From contig BLLL01000002.1 in NCBI GenBank assembly GCA_013374015.1, positions 104,641 through 168,640 of the forward strand: DNA of 64,000 nt, read 5' to 3'. Below are positions 7,438-17,773 of this stretch, piece by piece. The translations under genes and the position numbers were made by a program. Position 1 is the first letter of the stretch, and each line of letters opens with the position of its first letter. Source of the stretch: Candidatus Desulfovibrio kirbyi (GTDB lineage Bacteria; Desulfobacterota; Desulfovibrionia; Desulfovibrionales; Desulfovibrionaceae). The notes under the pieces are model-generated. The model saw only the letters and a program-made list of their open reading frames with translations. It was not told the DNA's origin and made no database searches.

Positions 7438-9829
7438 ATGAAGGTAGCTTTTCTTGACATTCAAAATTTTAGAAAACTTCAGTCTGTTCAGATAGAACTT
7501 GCAGAAAAGCAGACTGTTTTTGTTGGCGCAAATAATAGCGGCAAAACATCAGCAATACACGCTCTTGATAAATTTCTTAATCAAGCAAAGGAACACAAAG
7601 AAACAGATGATGAAGACAGTATAAATAGCAGTCTCTGGTTTGTTGTGGAAGATTTTACCCTTTCTCTATGGGACAAAATAAATAATATTGGCTCGACATG
7701 GGAATCACTTAGCGATGATGAGCCATTTCCCGCTCCAGTGCTTGATGAATGGACTGGACTTTTGCCATTTCTTGATGTCTGGCTCAAAGCTGAGGCGAAT
7801 GAATACCACTATATCTACAAGCTAATCCCCACTCTTGATTGGGGTGGTGGATTGTTGGGCATACGTCTCCGGCTTGAACCAAAAGAAAAACAGTTGGAGC
7901 AGTTGCTTGCCGACTATCGACAGACTAGGCAGCGGGCTAAAAAGAATTTGCAACGTTCTCAATCAGAGGCTGGACAAATATCGCAAAAATATCTAGAGCG
8001 AGCCTTTTGGCCTAAGGATATGAAAGATTTTTTAAGCAGGAAACTGCGAACATATTTTGCGGTTCGCTATTATATTCTTGATCCAACAAAATTCAGTTGT
8101 GGTAGTGGTGTTGTCCCTCAAGCTGTGCCAGAGTTTTCTTTTGCCCAAGATGGCGACCCTTTTGCGGGGATCATACGTGTTGATGCCATCAACGCCCAAC
8201 GTGGTTTTGAGGATGCTGATGCCGCTATCAAAAATCAGCGTCTAGCCAGCCAATTTTATGAATATTTCAAAGTCCACCTGAATCCAGAAAACGCCCCTGA
8301 TTCTCAAGACACTGACTTGCAAGCTATTTTAGCTGTATCACATTCCGAGCAATTATTTGATAAAAGTCTGGCAGCATCATTTCAGAAACCAATAAAAGAA
8401 CTTGAACATCTTGGTTATCCTGGTGTTTACAGCCCAAGCATCAAAGTTAGAACAAAGGTACAGAGAAAGGATGTTCTCAGCCATTCAGCAGCAGTGCAAT
8501 ATAGTCTTGATGAAAATGGCAGCCTTGAAACTGATTGGTATCTACCTGAAACGTATACATGGTTTAGGGTATCAAAATCTCATTTCTATGGTTTTCAGAT
8601 TGATGCGTTTTCGAGATGGGTGGATGCGCGTAAACAAAGAAATTATGGAAGAGCGAAAAAATGTAAATTCTCCTGAGCCGATACATCTTGTATTTGTTGA
8701 AGAGCCTGAAGCTCATCTCCATGCCCAGGTACAGCAAGTATTCATCCGTAAGGCTTACGATGTATTGCGTAATAACACGAATTTGGGAGATAAACCACAA
8801 TTTTCAACGCAACTGATAGTATCTACACATTCAAGTCACATTGCCCATGAATGTGATTTTGCCGAACTGCGCTATTTTCAGAGGATTCCAGCAACACCAG
8901 AGGTCAATATTCCCCATGCACATGTAGTTAACCTGTCCACAGTTTTTGCTGCTGCAAATGAGCCACAAAGGAGAGGGCAACAACCAAGCACGGAACAAGA
9001 GGCAGAGGAAGCAAAACGCCTTGCTACACAAAAATTTGTTACGCGCTATTTACAGACAACCCATTGCGATCTCTTTTTTGCGGATGCCGCAATTTTATTT
9101 GAGGGAGCAGGGGAACGTATGCTGTTGCCTCACTTTCTTAAATCTTACAAATATGGTGCATTATCCTCGTGTTATATTTCACTACTGGAAATTGGTGGTA
9201 GTCACGCTTTTCGCCTGAGAAATCTGATTGAACATCTTGGCCTGACAACGCTCATCATAACAGATATTGATTCTGTTGAGGCCAATCGTTCCGCCTGTAT
9301 GGTAGCAAAAGGCGCAAGTCAAAAGACTGCCAATAGTACGTTAAAATCATGGATACCAAACAAAGAAAGTATTGATGAGCTACTTGCACTTGATGATAAT
9401 AGTAAAGAAAAAGTTGAGAGTAATTTTGGCGCGGCTATCCGCGTTACCTATCAAACGGCAGTTAATACTTGTATTGCTTGTAATCCAGAAGAAATATTTC
9501 CTCGCACATTTGAAGACGCACTGATTGCTGAAAATATAGCATTATTTGATAATGAAAGTATTGATGACAATTTTACACAATTAATAAAAATAAAATCTAA
9601 GCTGTCAGACACACAAAATTCTTCTCTACAAAAAAAACTATTTGAATTGATTGCTAAAGATAATTCATTTAATAAGGCTGCATTCGCCCTTGAGTTGTTA
9701 TTTCATATAGACACTAATGAAATACAGATTCCAAATTATATAAAAGAAGGGCTTGCATGGCTTTGCAAGAAACTTGTCATTCCTAATACCATACAACAAG
9801 CTGTGGCAGCGGATGAGGAAGCGCAATGA
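7438..9829 (+). pseudogene. OLD-family ATPase/TOPRIM nuclease (GajA-like), split by a +1 frameshift at about 8557
   Basis: Without the frameshift this would be a protein of about 796 residues. The first frame (7438-8556) has a Walker A loop GANNSGKT at residues 30-37. One extra base at about 8557 moves the reading to the next frame, which continues as GLGYQNLISMVFRLMRF, then the Walker B/signature block FVEEPEAHLHAQ and the switch STHSSH. The C-terminal third is a TOPRIM domain with ILFEGAGE and the DxD of IITDIDS. OLD nucleases of this kind pair with UvrD-like helicases in Gabija antiphage defence. The first frame alone runs on to a stop at 8676 and would lack Walker B and TOPRIM. The site has no slippery run, so programmed frameshifting is unlikely. 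The gene is AT-rich compared with its surroundings. Confidence 0.85.
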
Positions 9830-11766
9830 GCCTCCCTGAGTCATCGCAGCTTACGCAAAAAGTCAGATGGCAAGAGGAAGCTGATACAACTATTCAACAC
9901 TGTCTTTCCCTTGACCATCCCCAAAGTTTTTTTCTGTTCGCTGGAGCCGGTTCAGGCAAAACAGGTTCTTTGGTTGCCGCATTAGACTTTGCCCGTGACA
10001 GTCTTGGCAAAAAACTTTTTCGTGATAAACGTCAGATTGGCGTGATTACATATACCAATGCTGCGGCAGATGAAATCATTCGTCGTAGCAAGCAATTCCC
10101 CTGTTTTTCCATCAGCACAATTCATAGTTTCGCGTGGCAGTTAATAAATCCATTTCAAGGGGATATCAAGACGTGGCTGACAAACAAACTGCAAAGCGAC
10201 ATCAAAGAATTGGAGCAAGGAAAAAGCCGTTCCAACGCATTTGAAATATCGCAAAAATGTGAGCGGTTGCGAAAGATTTCTATTAGTCATAGATTTACAT
10301 ATAGCCCCACTGGAGCCAACAGTGGGCGCGATTCATTAAACCATGGAGAAGTGATCAGTATTTGTGCAGATTTTTTGACACGCCCCCTGATGCAGGAAAT
10401 CTTTATCAGCCACTATCCAATACTGCTCATTGATGAAAGTCAGGATACTCGAAAAGAACTGATGGAAGTGTTTTTGGGCATACAGCATCGGTATCCTACG
10501 CAATTTATGCTCGGCCTTTTCGGTGACATGATGCAGCGTATTTATATGGACGGCAAGGAGCATCTGGCAGATTCAATCGGTGATGGTTGGGCTACTCCGG
10601 CCAAAGCAATCAATCATCGGTCGCCCAAGCGTATCATTCAGCTTATTAACGCAATTCGTAGTGAATCTGATGACCACCGGCAAAGCCCACGAGAAGACGC
10701 AGAAGAAGGAGCTGTGCGTGTATTTATCACCAATTCGACTTTTGCTGATAAGGAGGCGTTTGAGCAAAATGTCTGCCGTAAAATGGTGGATATGACGGGT
10801 GATGCTGCATGGAGTGCCCCTGATGCCAATGTGAAAATATTGACGCTGGAACACAAAATGGCATCTGTGAGACTTGGTTTTGCAGATATATATGATGCTT
10901 TTGATATTTCCAAAAAATTAAGATCACGTGCTTTTGAAAAGCTGACCTCTCTCAATCCAAAACCGCAAATTCGTGACCTTGCTTTTATTACCGAAATACT
11001 CCTGCCTCTTGTCCATGCTCACCGCATGGGAGATCGTTTCGGCGTGGCGAGTATTTTAAAGACACACTCCCCTCTTTTGCAGCCAGTTTCCGAGAATGTC
11101 CACGTTGATTCTGAACTCACACGTCAAGTCAAAGGAGCCAAACTTGCAAGCGAAGCATTGTTTAGGCTGTGGACAGATAATGCTGACCCCACGCTCAAAA
11201 GTATTGTTTCCTCTCTGTTAGACACCAACTTGCTGGATGTGCCTGACCGTCTAAAGCATGGGGCCGTTACAGCTAATGAAAGGGAAATGACAGGCACTTC
11301 GCCTGAGATTCATTTGGTTGAGGAAGAGGGGACTGATGGTATCGACTCAGAGGAGCGCAACAAACGCCAAATGGCATGGGCTGCGTTCGTTAATGTGCCT
11401 TTTTCTCAACTTATATTGTTTCACCAGTATATCAAAGGAGAAAGCCTGTTTGATACTCACCAAGGGGTTAAGGGCTTGGAATTCCCCCGTGTGATGGTCA
11501 TTCTGGACGACGAGGCTGCTGGAGGGCATTTATTCAGCTATGACAAACTATTTGGTGCAAAAAGCCTGACTAAAATTGACAAAGACAATATCAGAAGCAA
11601 TAAAGACAACTCACTGACACGCACAAGGCGACTTTTTTATGTGATTTGCAGCCGCGCACAGGAAAGCCTTGCGATTGTCATTTATTCCGTAAACCCAAGC
11701 CAAATACGCAGCACTTTGCTTGAAAAACATATTTTCGCTGAAGATGAGATCATTCTCAGCCAATAA
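9826..11766 (+). CDS. UvrD/Rep-like superfamily 1 helicase (GajB-like partner)
   Basis: A 646-residue SF1 helicase whose ATG overlaps the stop of the OLD-family gene (ATGA). Visible motifs in order: I, FAGAGSGKTGSL; Ia, GVITYTNAAADEI; ISTIHSFAWQL; II, LLIDESQDT; III, FGDMMQRIYMDG; IV, INHRSPKRI; V, THQGVKGLEFPRVMVILDDE; VI, RTRRLFYVICSRAQ. All are intact. The overlap implies translational coupling, so the frameshift upstream may lower its expression. It is longer than the roughly 500-residue GajB of the described Gabija systems; the family relation is clear, the exact system assignment is inference. Confidence 0.85.
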   Translation: MSLPESSQLTQKVRWQEEADTTIQHCLSLDHPQSFFLFAGAGSGKTGSLVAALDFARDSLGKKLFRDKRQIGVITYTNAAADEIIRRSKQFPCFSISTIHSFAWQLINPFQGDIKTWLTNKLQSDIKELEQGKSRSNAFEISQKCERLRKISISHRFTYSPTGANSGRDSLNHGEVISICADFLTRPLMQEIFISHYPILLIDESQDTRKELMEVFLGIQHRYPTQFMLGLFGDMMQRIYMDGKEHLADSIGDGWATPAKAINHRSPKRIIQLINAIRSESDDHRQSPREDAEEGAVRVFITNSTFADKEAFEQNVCRKMVDMTGDAAWSAPDANVKILTLEHKMASVRLGFADIYDAFDISKKLRSRAFEKLTSLNPKPQIRDLAFITEILLPLVHAHRMGDRFGVASILKTHSPLLQPVSENVHVDSELTRQVKGAKLASEALFRLWTDNADPTLKSIVSSLLDTNLLDVPDRLKHGAVTANEREMTGTSPEIHLVEEEGTDGIDSEERNKRQMAWAAFVNVPFSQLILFHQYIKGESLFDTHQGVKGLEFPRVMVILDDEAAGGHLFSYDKLFGAKSLTKIDKDNIRSNKDNSLTRTRRLFYVICSRAQESLAIVIYSVNPSQIRSTLLEKHIFAEDEIILSQ

Positions 11767-11797
11767 AGTATTTGACATTAAGAAAGGCACAAGCATC

Positions 11798-13768
11798 ATG
11801 GACAAACTCAAAATGCACTCCCCGGACATGACACAGGAAAATATCACCCGTATCCGCGAACTTTTCCCCAACTGTGTCACCGAGGCCCATGATGAAAAGG
11901 GCGAAGTCAGGTTTGCGGTGGATTTTGATCTGCTGCGGCAGGAACTTTCCGATTCTCTGGTGGAAGGCCAGCAGGAACGCTATCGCCTTGATTGGCCCGG
12001 TAAGCGTCAGGCTTTACTCACTGCCAATGCTCCCATAGCCAAGACCTTGCGCCCCTGCAGGGAAGAAAGCGTTGATTTTGATACAACGAAAAATTTGTAT
12101 ATTGAGGGCGACAATCTGGATGCTCTGAAGCTCTTGCAGGAAAGCTATCTTGGCAGGGTCAAGATGATTTATATTGATCCGCCGTACAATACCGGCAATG
12201 ATTTTATCTATAAAGATGATTTTTCGGAAAATACGGATGAATATTTTGTGCGGTCAAATCAAAAGGATGAAGAAGGCAACAGACTTTTTGCAAATACAGA
12301 AAGCAACGGGCGTTTTCATTCTGATTGGTTGAGTATGATGTATGGTCGTTTGAAACTTGCAAGGACATTATTGCGTGACGATGGGGTTATTTTTATCAGT
12401 ATTGATGATAATGAAGTTGCGCAGTTGAGGAAGATTTGCGAAGAGGTGTTTGGGAGTGGAAATTTTGTTAATCAAATTGCTTGGGTAAATAACATTACGG
12501 GTAGGCAAATATCAGGATTGGGTGCGGCAAAGACTTACGAATATATTTTGATATATGCTAAAAATATTTCAAATCTATCAGTCTTTACTATATCCATAAA
12601 TTTTGCAAAATCTGCAATGCCGGATGCTTATAAGGGGTTTAATAAGGATATACGGACGGATGAACGCGGTGAATATGCCGTTGGGGATACTTTGTACAAC
12701 CACAATCGTATATTTAATGAGGAAACACGACCGAACCTTGTTTTTTCCATATATTACAATCCAGATACCGGAGCCATTGAACCTGACAATATTGGTGTTA
12801 CCAAACAGGATTTTGTAGAATTGCTGCCACATAAAAATGGCGATGGCACTCATAAATACCATGCGTGGAGATGGTCGCGGCAAAAAGTGGTCAATGAAAA
12901 TTACGACCTAATCGTATTGCCAACAAATTCTGGTGGCTATGAAATCTATACCAAGATCCGTGAATTCAATAAGACAATCCTAAAAGACATTATTACTAAC
13001 ATATCGAATGGCGATACTGAATTCAAACAACTGTTTGAAGGCAAAAAGTGTTTTGACTATCCCAAGTCATCTGACTTGTTAAAAACACTCTTTGGTGCTG
13101 TTTCAATTTCAGCCGACAGTACCATACTCGACTTCTTCTCCGGTTCCGCCACCACAGCCCACGCCGTCATGCAGCTTAACGCCGAAGACGGCGGCAATCG
13201 TCAGTTCATCATGGTGCAGTTGCCTGAAGTTTGCGCTGCTGGCAGCGAAGCAGCTAAAGCCGGATATGAAAACATCTGCGAAATCGGCAAGGAACGCATC
13301 CGCCGTGCCGGCAAAAAAATCAAGGCAGCACGTCCCCTCACCACACAAAACTTGGACATCGGCTTTCGCGTCCTGAAAGTTGATTCCTCCTGCATGGAAG
13401 ACGTGTACTACACACCGGACGCCACCAGCCAAAAACAATTGAGCCTGTTTACGGACAACATCAAGAAGGATCGCCGCGACAAGCCGGAAGACCTGCTCTT
13501 TCAGGTACTCATTAACTGGGGCGTGGAACTGCACCTGCCCATCACACCCAAAACCATTCAGGGCAAAAAAGTCTTTTTCGTGGATGAAAACAGCCTTGTC
13601 GCCTGCTTCGACTCCGGCATAAATGATGCTTTCATCAAGGAACTTGTCAAGTTCCAGCCCTTGCGTGTTGTCTTTCGTGATGGCGGTTTTGCTTCAGATG
13701 ATGCCCGCATCAACGCCGAACAGATATTTAAGCAACTATCGCCGGAAACCGAGGTAAAGGTGCTGTGA
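11798..13768 (+). CDS. Type III-like site-specific DNA methyltransferase (Mod)
   Basis: A 656-residue beta-class amino-methyltransferase. The catalytic motif IV is DPPYNTG at residues 127-133, preceded by [15 protein letters not shown], and the AdoMet motif [15 protein letters not shown], lies near residues 445-460; this order is normal for Mod proteins. The region between them (about residues 225-430) is the target-recognition domain and is visibly AT-richer than the rest, which suggests exchange of specificity. The start at 11798 is preferred because an upstream AAAGG run fits and the longer frame reaches back into the helicase gene. The next gene's GTG overlaps its stop. It should methylate the site cut by the downstream Res and protect the host. 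Confidence 0.88.
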   Translation: MDKLKMHSPDMTQENITRIRELFPNCVTEAHDEKGEVRFAVDFDLLRQELSDSLVEGQQERYRLDWPGKRQALLTANAPIAKTLRPCREESVDFDTTKNLYIEGDNLDALKLLQESYLGRVKMIYIDPPYNTGNDFIYKDDFSENTDEYFVRSNQKDEEGNRLFANTESNGRFHSDWLSMMYGRLKLARTLLRDDGVIFISIDDNEVAQLRKICEEVFGSGNFVNQIAWVNNITGRQISGLGAAKTYEYILIYAKNISNLSVFTISINFAKSAMPDAYKGFNKDIRTDERGEYAVGDTLYNHNRIFNEETRPNLVFSIYYNPDTGAIEPDNIGVTKQDFVELLPHKNGDGTHKYHAWRWSRQKVVNENYDLIVLPTNSGGYEIYTKIREFNKTILKDIITNISNGDTEFKQLFEGKKCFDYPKSSDLLKTLFGAVSISADSTILDFFSGSATTAHAVMQLNAEDGGNRQFIMVQLPEVCAAGSEAAKAGYENICEIGKERIRRAGKKIKAARPLTTQNLDIGFRVLKVDSSCMEDVYYTPDATSQKQLSLFTDNIKKDRRDKPEDLLFQVLINWGVELHLPITPKTIQGKKVFFVDENSLVACFDSGINDAFIKELVKFQPLRVVFRDGGFASDDARINAEQIFKQLSPETEVKVL

Positions 13769-13875
13769 AGCGCGGCAAACTTTGCAAAAATGCGGACAAG
13801 TTGTCGTCCGTCGAGCAGGCTTTTCTGGAAAGCATCAAACAGGCGCAAAAAAAGCTGGAAGGGAAAAATTCATGA
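13765..13875 (+). CDS. 36-codon gene overlapping both mod and res
   Basis: A GTG at 13765 overlaps the mod stop (GTGA), and the stop at 13873-13875 overlaps the ATG of res (ATGA). The predicted peptide begins [17 protein letters not shown] and continues with a basic, helix-prone tail [17 protein letters not shown]. Overlaps on both sides strongly suggest a translated, coupled cistron rather than chance. No family is recognised. It may be a small accessory subunit linking Mod and Res or a coupling leader; function is unknown. Confidence 0.6.
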   Translation: MKRGKLCKNADKLSSVEQAFLESIKQAQKKLEGKNS

Positions 13876-16800
13876 AGCTCAAATTCAAAATACAGCCTTT
13901 TCAGGCGGAAGCTGTATCTTCTGTGGTTGATTGTTTTGCCGGGCAGCAATTTTCTTCCGGTCTGTCCTACCGTATTGACCCCGGCAAGGAGCGCAAGCCG
14001 GCTCGTCCTGTGCAGGTAAATTTATCCCTTCAGGAGCCGGAAGAATCTCCCGGCTGGAAAAATGCCGATTTGACTATCCCTGAAGAAGCCCTGCTGGACA
14101 ATATTCACGCAGTACAGCGCAGGCAAAACCTCTTTTTATCGGATACATTATCCGAAAGCGCAGGTTGCCGATGCAATTTGGACGTGGAGATGGAAACCGG
14201 CACGGGCAAAACTTATTGTTATATTAAAACTATTTTTGAATTACATGAACGCTACGGCTGGGGAAAATACATCGTTGTTGTGCCGAGTATTGCCATCCGC
14301 GAAGGCGTCTATAAATCCCTGCAAATTACAGCCGACCATTTTGCTGAAACCTACCACAAAAAAGCCCGCTTTTTCATCTACAACTCCAAAAGCCTGCACC
14401 AGTTGGAGAGTTTTTCTTCCGACAGCGGCGTCAATGTCATGGTTATCAATATTCAGGCGTTCAACGCCACAGGTGCTGACAACCGCCGTATTTATGAAGA
14501 ACTGGACGATTTTCAGTCGCGCAAGCCCATTGACGTTATCAGCGCCAATAGCCCCATACTCATTCTGGATGAGCCGCAGAAAATGGAAGGCGCGAAAACC
14601 CTTGAGGCATTGAAAAAATTCAAACCGCTGATGATATTGCGCTACTCTGCCACACACAGAACACAGCACAACAAAATCCATCGTCTGGACGCTGTTGACG
14701 CCTACAATCAAAAGCTGGTTAAAAAAATCGCCGTGCGTGGCATCAGCGTCAAAGGCATAGCGGGAACCGCTCCCTATCTGTTTCTGGATTCCATAAAAAT
14801 TTCCAGCCAGGCTCCAGTAGCCCGTATGGAAATAGAAATGCGGCAGAAAAGCGGTGCCATAGTGCATAAACTCAAACGCCTTTGTAAGGGCGATGACCTG
14901 TTTGAACATTCCGAGAAACTGAACCAGTACAAAGGCTATGTCATTACAGAAATTGACTCGCGTTCCAATACCGTGGAATTTGCCAATGGCGTAACCATCA
15001 GCAACGTGGAAGCTATGGATGACGGCGCAGAAGACGCGCTGCGGCGCATACAAATTCGTGAAACCATACAATCCCATCTGGAGAAAGAACAAACACTCCA
15101 TGCAAGGGGCATCAAAACGCTTTCTCTGTTTTTTATTGATGAAGTCAAAAAATATCGGGACTATGACCAGAGCGACGAAAAAGGCGAATATGCCCATATC
15201 TTTGAAGAAGAATACACCCAGCTTGTCCAGAAATATACGGCCAACCTTGGGTCAGATAAAGAAGCACTCAAGGCATACTGGCAGGGCATTGATGTCAGCC
15301 GTACCCACAATGGCTATTTTTCCGTAGACAAGCACAAACGACTTGTTGATCCTTTAGTGAAGAAGACAGGCGAAGAAAAAGGGCTTTCTGATGACGTGTC
15401 AGCCTATAAACTTATTCTCAAAGACAAGGAACGCCTGCTTTCCTTTGAGGAGCCGGTACGTTTTATTTTTTCACATTCCGCCTTGCGTGAAGGCTGGGAT
15501 AACCCAAATGTCTTTGGCATGTGCATGTTGAAGCACAGTGACAGCAATATTTCACGCCGTCAGGAAGTGGGGCGCGGTTTGCGCCTGTGCGTCAATCAAA
15601 ACGGCGAGCGTATTGACACTCCGGCCATAGTGCATGACGTGAATGTGCTGACCGTTGTTACCGGCGAGAGCTACACGGATTTTGTCTCGAACCTGCAAAA
15701 AGAAATCAGCGAGGCACTGTCTGCGCGTCCACGCAAGGCTGATGCGACCTACTTTACGGGTAAGACTTTGCGGACGGAAACGGGTGATGTCCAGGTTACT
15801 CCCATCATGGCAAACCAGATTTATCGCTACCTTGTCAAAAATGACTACACAGATAACTTCGATGCCATTACAGCGGACTACACCACAGCCAGAGAGCAGG
15901 GAACGCTTGCAGCTCTACCACCGGAACTTGCTCCATATGCGGATCAAATTCTTACTCTGATTGACAATGTGTACAGCGAATCGCAGCTTCCGTTGCCGGA
16001 AAATGAGCGTGAGCAACAAATCAATCATTTGAACAAAAATTTTGATAAAAAGGAATTTCAGAACCTTTGGGACAAAATCAACCACAAGGCCGTGTACAGC
16101 GTTCATTTTGATTCGGCGGAACTGGTTAAAAACTGCATTACGGCTATTGATAAAGAACTTAAAGTTGCTCCGTTGCTCTACACGGTTGACTCCGGCACTC
16201 AAAATCAAAGCGTGACCGTTGAGGAATTGCGGAAAGGCGCGACATTCCGGCTGGAAAACACGACTACAGACACTCTTGAAGGCTCTGCACACTCACAGGT
16301 GAGCTATGATCTCGTCGGCAAACTTGCGGAGAACACACAGTTGACGCGAGCGACCGTAGGCAAAATTCTTTGCAGCATTACGCCGGATGTCTTTGACAAA
16401 TTTAAACAAAACCCTGAACAGTTCATCACCGAGGCTACACGCCTGATTCGGGAGCAAAAGGCGACAATTATCATTGAACGCCTGAGTTATGATACCACTG
16501 CCGAAAAATACGATTCCGGCATCTTCACCTCTCCGCCGCAAAAAATTGCCAAGAGCGCCGTCAAAGAAAAGCTGAAAAGGCATATCTACGACTACGCCGT
16601 GACGCAATCCGGCGTGGAGCGTGAATTTGTGGAAAAGCTGGATGTCAGCGATGAGGTGGTTGTGTACGCCAAACTGCCCGGCGGATTCTTTATCCCCACG
16701 CCCGTGGGCGACTATAACCCGGACTGGGCAATCGCCTTCAAGGAGGGTAAGGTTAAACACGTCTACTTTGTGGCTGAAACCAAGGGTTCCATGTCTACAA

Positions 16801-16940
16801 TGCAACTAAAGGCTATTGAAAAGAACAAAATCGAATGCGCCAGAAGGTTTTTTGAAAAACTGAATACTGCGGCGCGGGATAAAGTTAAATACGATGTTGT
16901 GACCACCTACGGGAAGCTGATGGAAATTGTAACGCTCTGA
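13872..16940 (+). CDS. Type III-like restriction enzyme subunit (Res), DEAD/DEAH helicase plus nuclease
   Basis: A 1022-residue SF2 translocase with a C-terminal nuclease. Visible motifs: [12 protein letters not shown] near residue 105; [10 protein letters not shown] near 231; [44 protein letters not shown] near 560. The C-terminal PD-(D/E)xK site is NPDWAI near residue 948 and VAETKGS near 968. The ATG at 13872 is chosen because it overlaps the small gene's stop and fits the usual N-terminus of the family; an earlier in-frame start would extend into that gene. No break is seen, so Mod/Res may still be an active restriction system. Confidence 0.88.
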   Translation: MKLKFKIQPFQAEAVSSVVDCFAGQQFSSGLSYRIDPGKERKPARPVQVNLSLQEPEESPGWKNADLTIPEEALLDNIHAVQRRQNLFLSDTLSESAGCRCNLDVEMETGTGKTYCYIKTIFELHERYGWGKYIVVVPSIAIREGVYKSLQITADHFAETYHKKARFFIYNSKSLHQLESFSSDSGVNVMVINIQAFNATGADNRRIYEELDDFQSRKPIDVISANSPILILDEPQKMEGAKTLEALKKFKPLMILRYSATHRTQHNKIHRLDAVDAYNQKLVKKIAVRGISVKGIAGTAPYLFLDSIKISSQAPVARMEIEMRQKSGAIVHKLKRLCKGDDLFEHSEKLNQYKGYVITEIDSRSNTVEFANGVTISNVEAMDDGAEDALRRIQIRETIQSHLEKEQTLHARGIKTLSLFFIDEVKKYRDYDQSDEKGEYAHIFEEEYTQLVQKYTANLGSDKEALKAYWQGIDVSRTHNGYFSVDKHKRLVDPLVKKTGEEKGLSDDVSAYKLILKDKERLLSFEEPVRFIFSHSALREGWDNPNVFGMCMLKHSDSNISRRQEVGRGLRLCVNQNGERIDTPAIVHDVNVLTVVTGESYTDFVSNLQKEISEALSARPRKADATYFTGKTLRTETGDVQVTPIMANQIYRYLVKNDYTDNFDAITADYTTAREQGTLAALPPELAPYADQILTLIDNVYSESQLPLPENEREQQINHLNKNFDKKEFQNLWDKINHKAVYSVHFDSAELVKNCITAIDKELKVAPLLYTVDSGTQNQSVTVEELRKGATFRLENTTTDTLEGSAHSQVSYDLVGKLAENTQLTRATVGKILCSITPDVFDKFKQNPEQFITEATRLIREQKATIIIERLSYDTTAEKYDSGIFTSPPQKIAKSAVKEKLKRHIYDYAVTQSGVEREFVEKLDVSDEVVVYAKLPGGFFIPTPVGDYNPDWAIAFKEGKVKHVYFVAETKGSMSTMQLKAIEKNKIECARRFFEKLNTAARDKVKYDVVTTYGKLMEIVTL

Positions 16941-16951
16941 GGAGAAAGAAC

Positions 16952-17527
16952 ATGAAAATAACTGTGCTTGAAATAATTGCGGGAATTGTGGGACTGCTTT
17001 CAGGCTTTCAATCCTTGGCTCACGCTGCTGACGCCAATGCGGGAGGGAAAAAAGTGTTAATCCTTTATTATTCATGGAGCGGCAACACCCGTGAACTTGC
17101 AAAGCAGATACAGGCGCAGACCGGCGGCGATCTTGTTGAACTGGAAACAGTGACTCCCTATCCCACTGCTTACAACCAAACAGTGGAACAGGCCAAAAAA
17201 GAACTGGAAGCCAACCACTTGCCGCCATTGAAAACGCGCGTGGATAATCTTGCTTCCTATGACGTTATTTTCCTCGGTTCGCCAAACTGGTGGTACACGC
17301 TGGCCGGACCTGTCAGAACCTTTTTGTCACAAAACAATCTGGCCGGAAAAACGGTTATCCCGTTTATGACGCACGGCGGCGGGGGGTTTGCCAACAGCCT
17401 TAAGGATATTAAGGCATTTTGCCCCAACGCGACTATTTTGGAAGGATTGGCCATACTTGGAACCAGAGCCAAAAATGCGCAAGGCGATGTGGCGCGCTGG
17501 CTGCATACATTGGGAATGGCAAAGTAA
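16952..17527 (+). CDS. Flavodoxin-like protein with signal peptide
   Basis: The 191-residue protein starts with a hydrophobic leader of about 25 residues ending in SLAHA, consistent with Sec export and cleavage. The mature part is a flavodoxin: ILYYSWSGNTRELAKQI is the FMN phosphate loop, VIFLGSPNWWYTLAGPVRTF contains the aromatic flavin-stacking segment, and PFMTHGGGGFANSL is the third flavin loop. A periplasmic flavodoxin could serve in electron transfer or quinone protection. It starts 11 bases after res with a GAGGAG ribosome-binding site, so it may be read with the defence operon, although a shared job is not evident. Confidence 0.82.
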   Translation: MKITVLEIIAGIVGLLSGFQSLAHAADANAGGKKVLILYYSWSGNTRELAKQIQAQTGGDLVELETVTPYPTAYNQTVEQAKKELEANHLPPLKTRVDNLASYDVIFLGSPNWWYTLAGPVRTFLSQNNLAGKTVIPFMTHGGGGFANSLKDIKAFCPNATILEGLAILGTRAKNAQGDVARWLHTLGMAK

Positions 17528-17667
17528 ACATAAACATGCTGCCCGCATTTGACTCCGGCTAAATTATCGGTGATCGCTACCCCGCAGAACAGCAAAGACA
17601 GATTCAACAAAACTGACGAAGCCGGATATGCCGTGAATCGTGTGTGACAGTCTTTCTTACAGTACCG

Positions 17668-17685
17668 GAGAGACGATGGTCTCTC
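17668..17685 (+). other. Hairpin downstream of the flavodoxin gene
   Basis: A perfect 7-bp stem (GAGAGAC / GTCTCTC) with a 4-base loop. A short CTTTTCT stretch follows a few bases later, so it may act as a weak terminator of the preceding operon. Confidence 0.35.
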
Positions 17686-17730
17686 TAGAGCTTTTCTAAA
17701 AATTCATTCGATTGCCTTGGCGATACGGCT

Positions 17731-17754
17731 TGCCCCGCTTGCCATAACGGGGCA
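17731..17754 (+). other. Hairpin in the uvrA leader
   Basis: A 7-bp GC-rich stem (TGCCCCG / CGGGGCA) with a 10-base loop ends 19 bases before the uvrA start and is followed by a T-run (TATTTTTT). It could be a terminator for upstream transcription or a leader structure; the rest of the 246-base gap shows no gene. Confidence 0.4.
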
Positions 17755-17773
17755 TGACTGCTATTTTTTCCTG

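Noticed and set aside
8520..8600. Programmed frameshift in the OLD-family gene
   Set aside because: No slippery heptamer, homopolymer or downstream stem-loop at the switch point; a simple one-base insertion explains the change.
14241..15197. 318-codon minus-strand open frame opposite res
   Set aside because: Antisense of helicase motifs; no motifs of its own and no ribosome-binding site.
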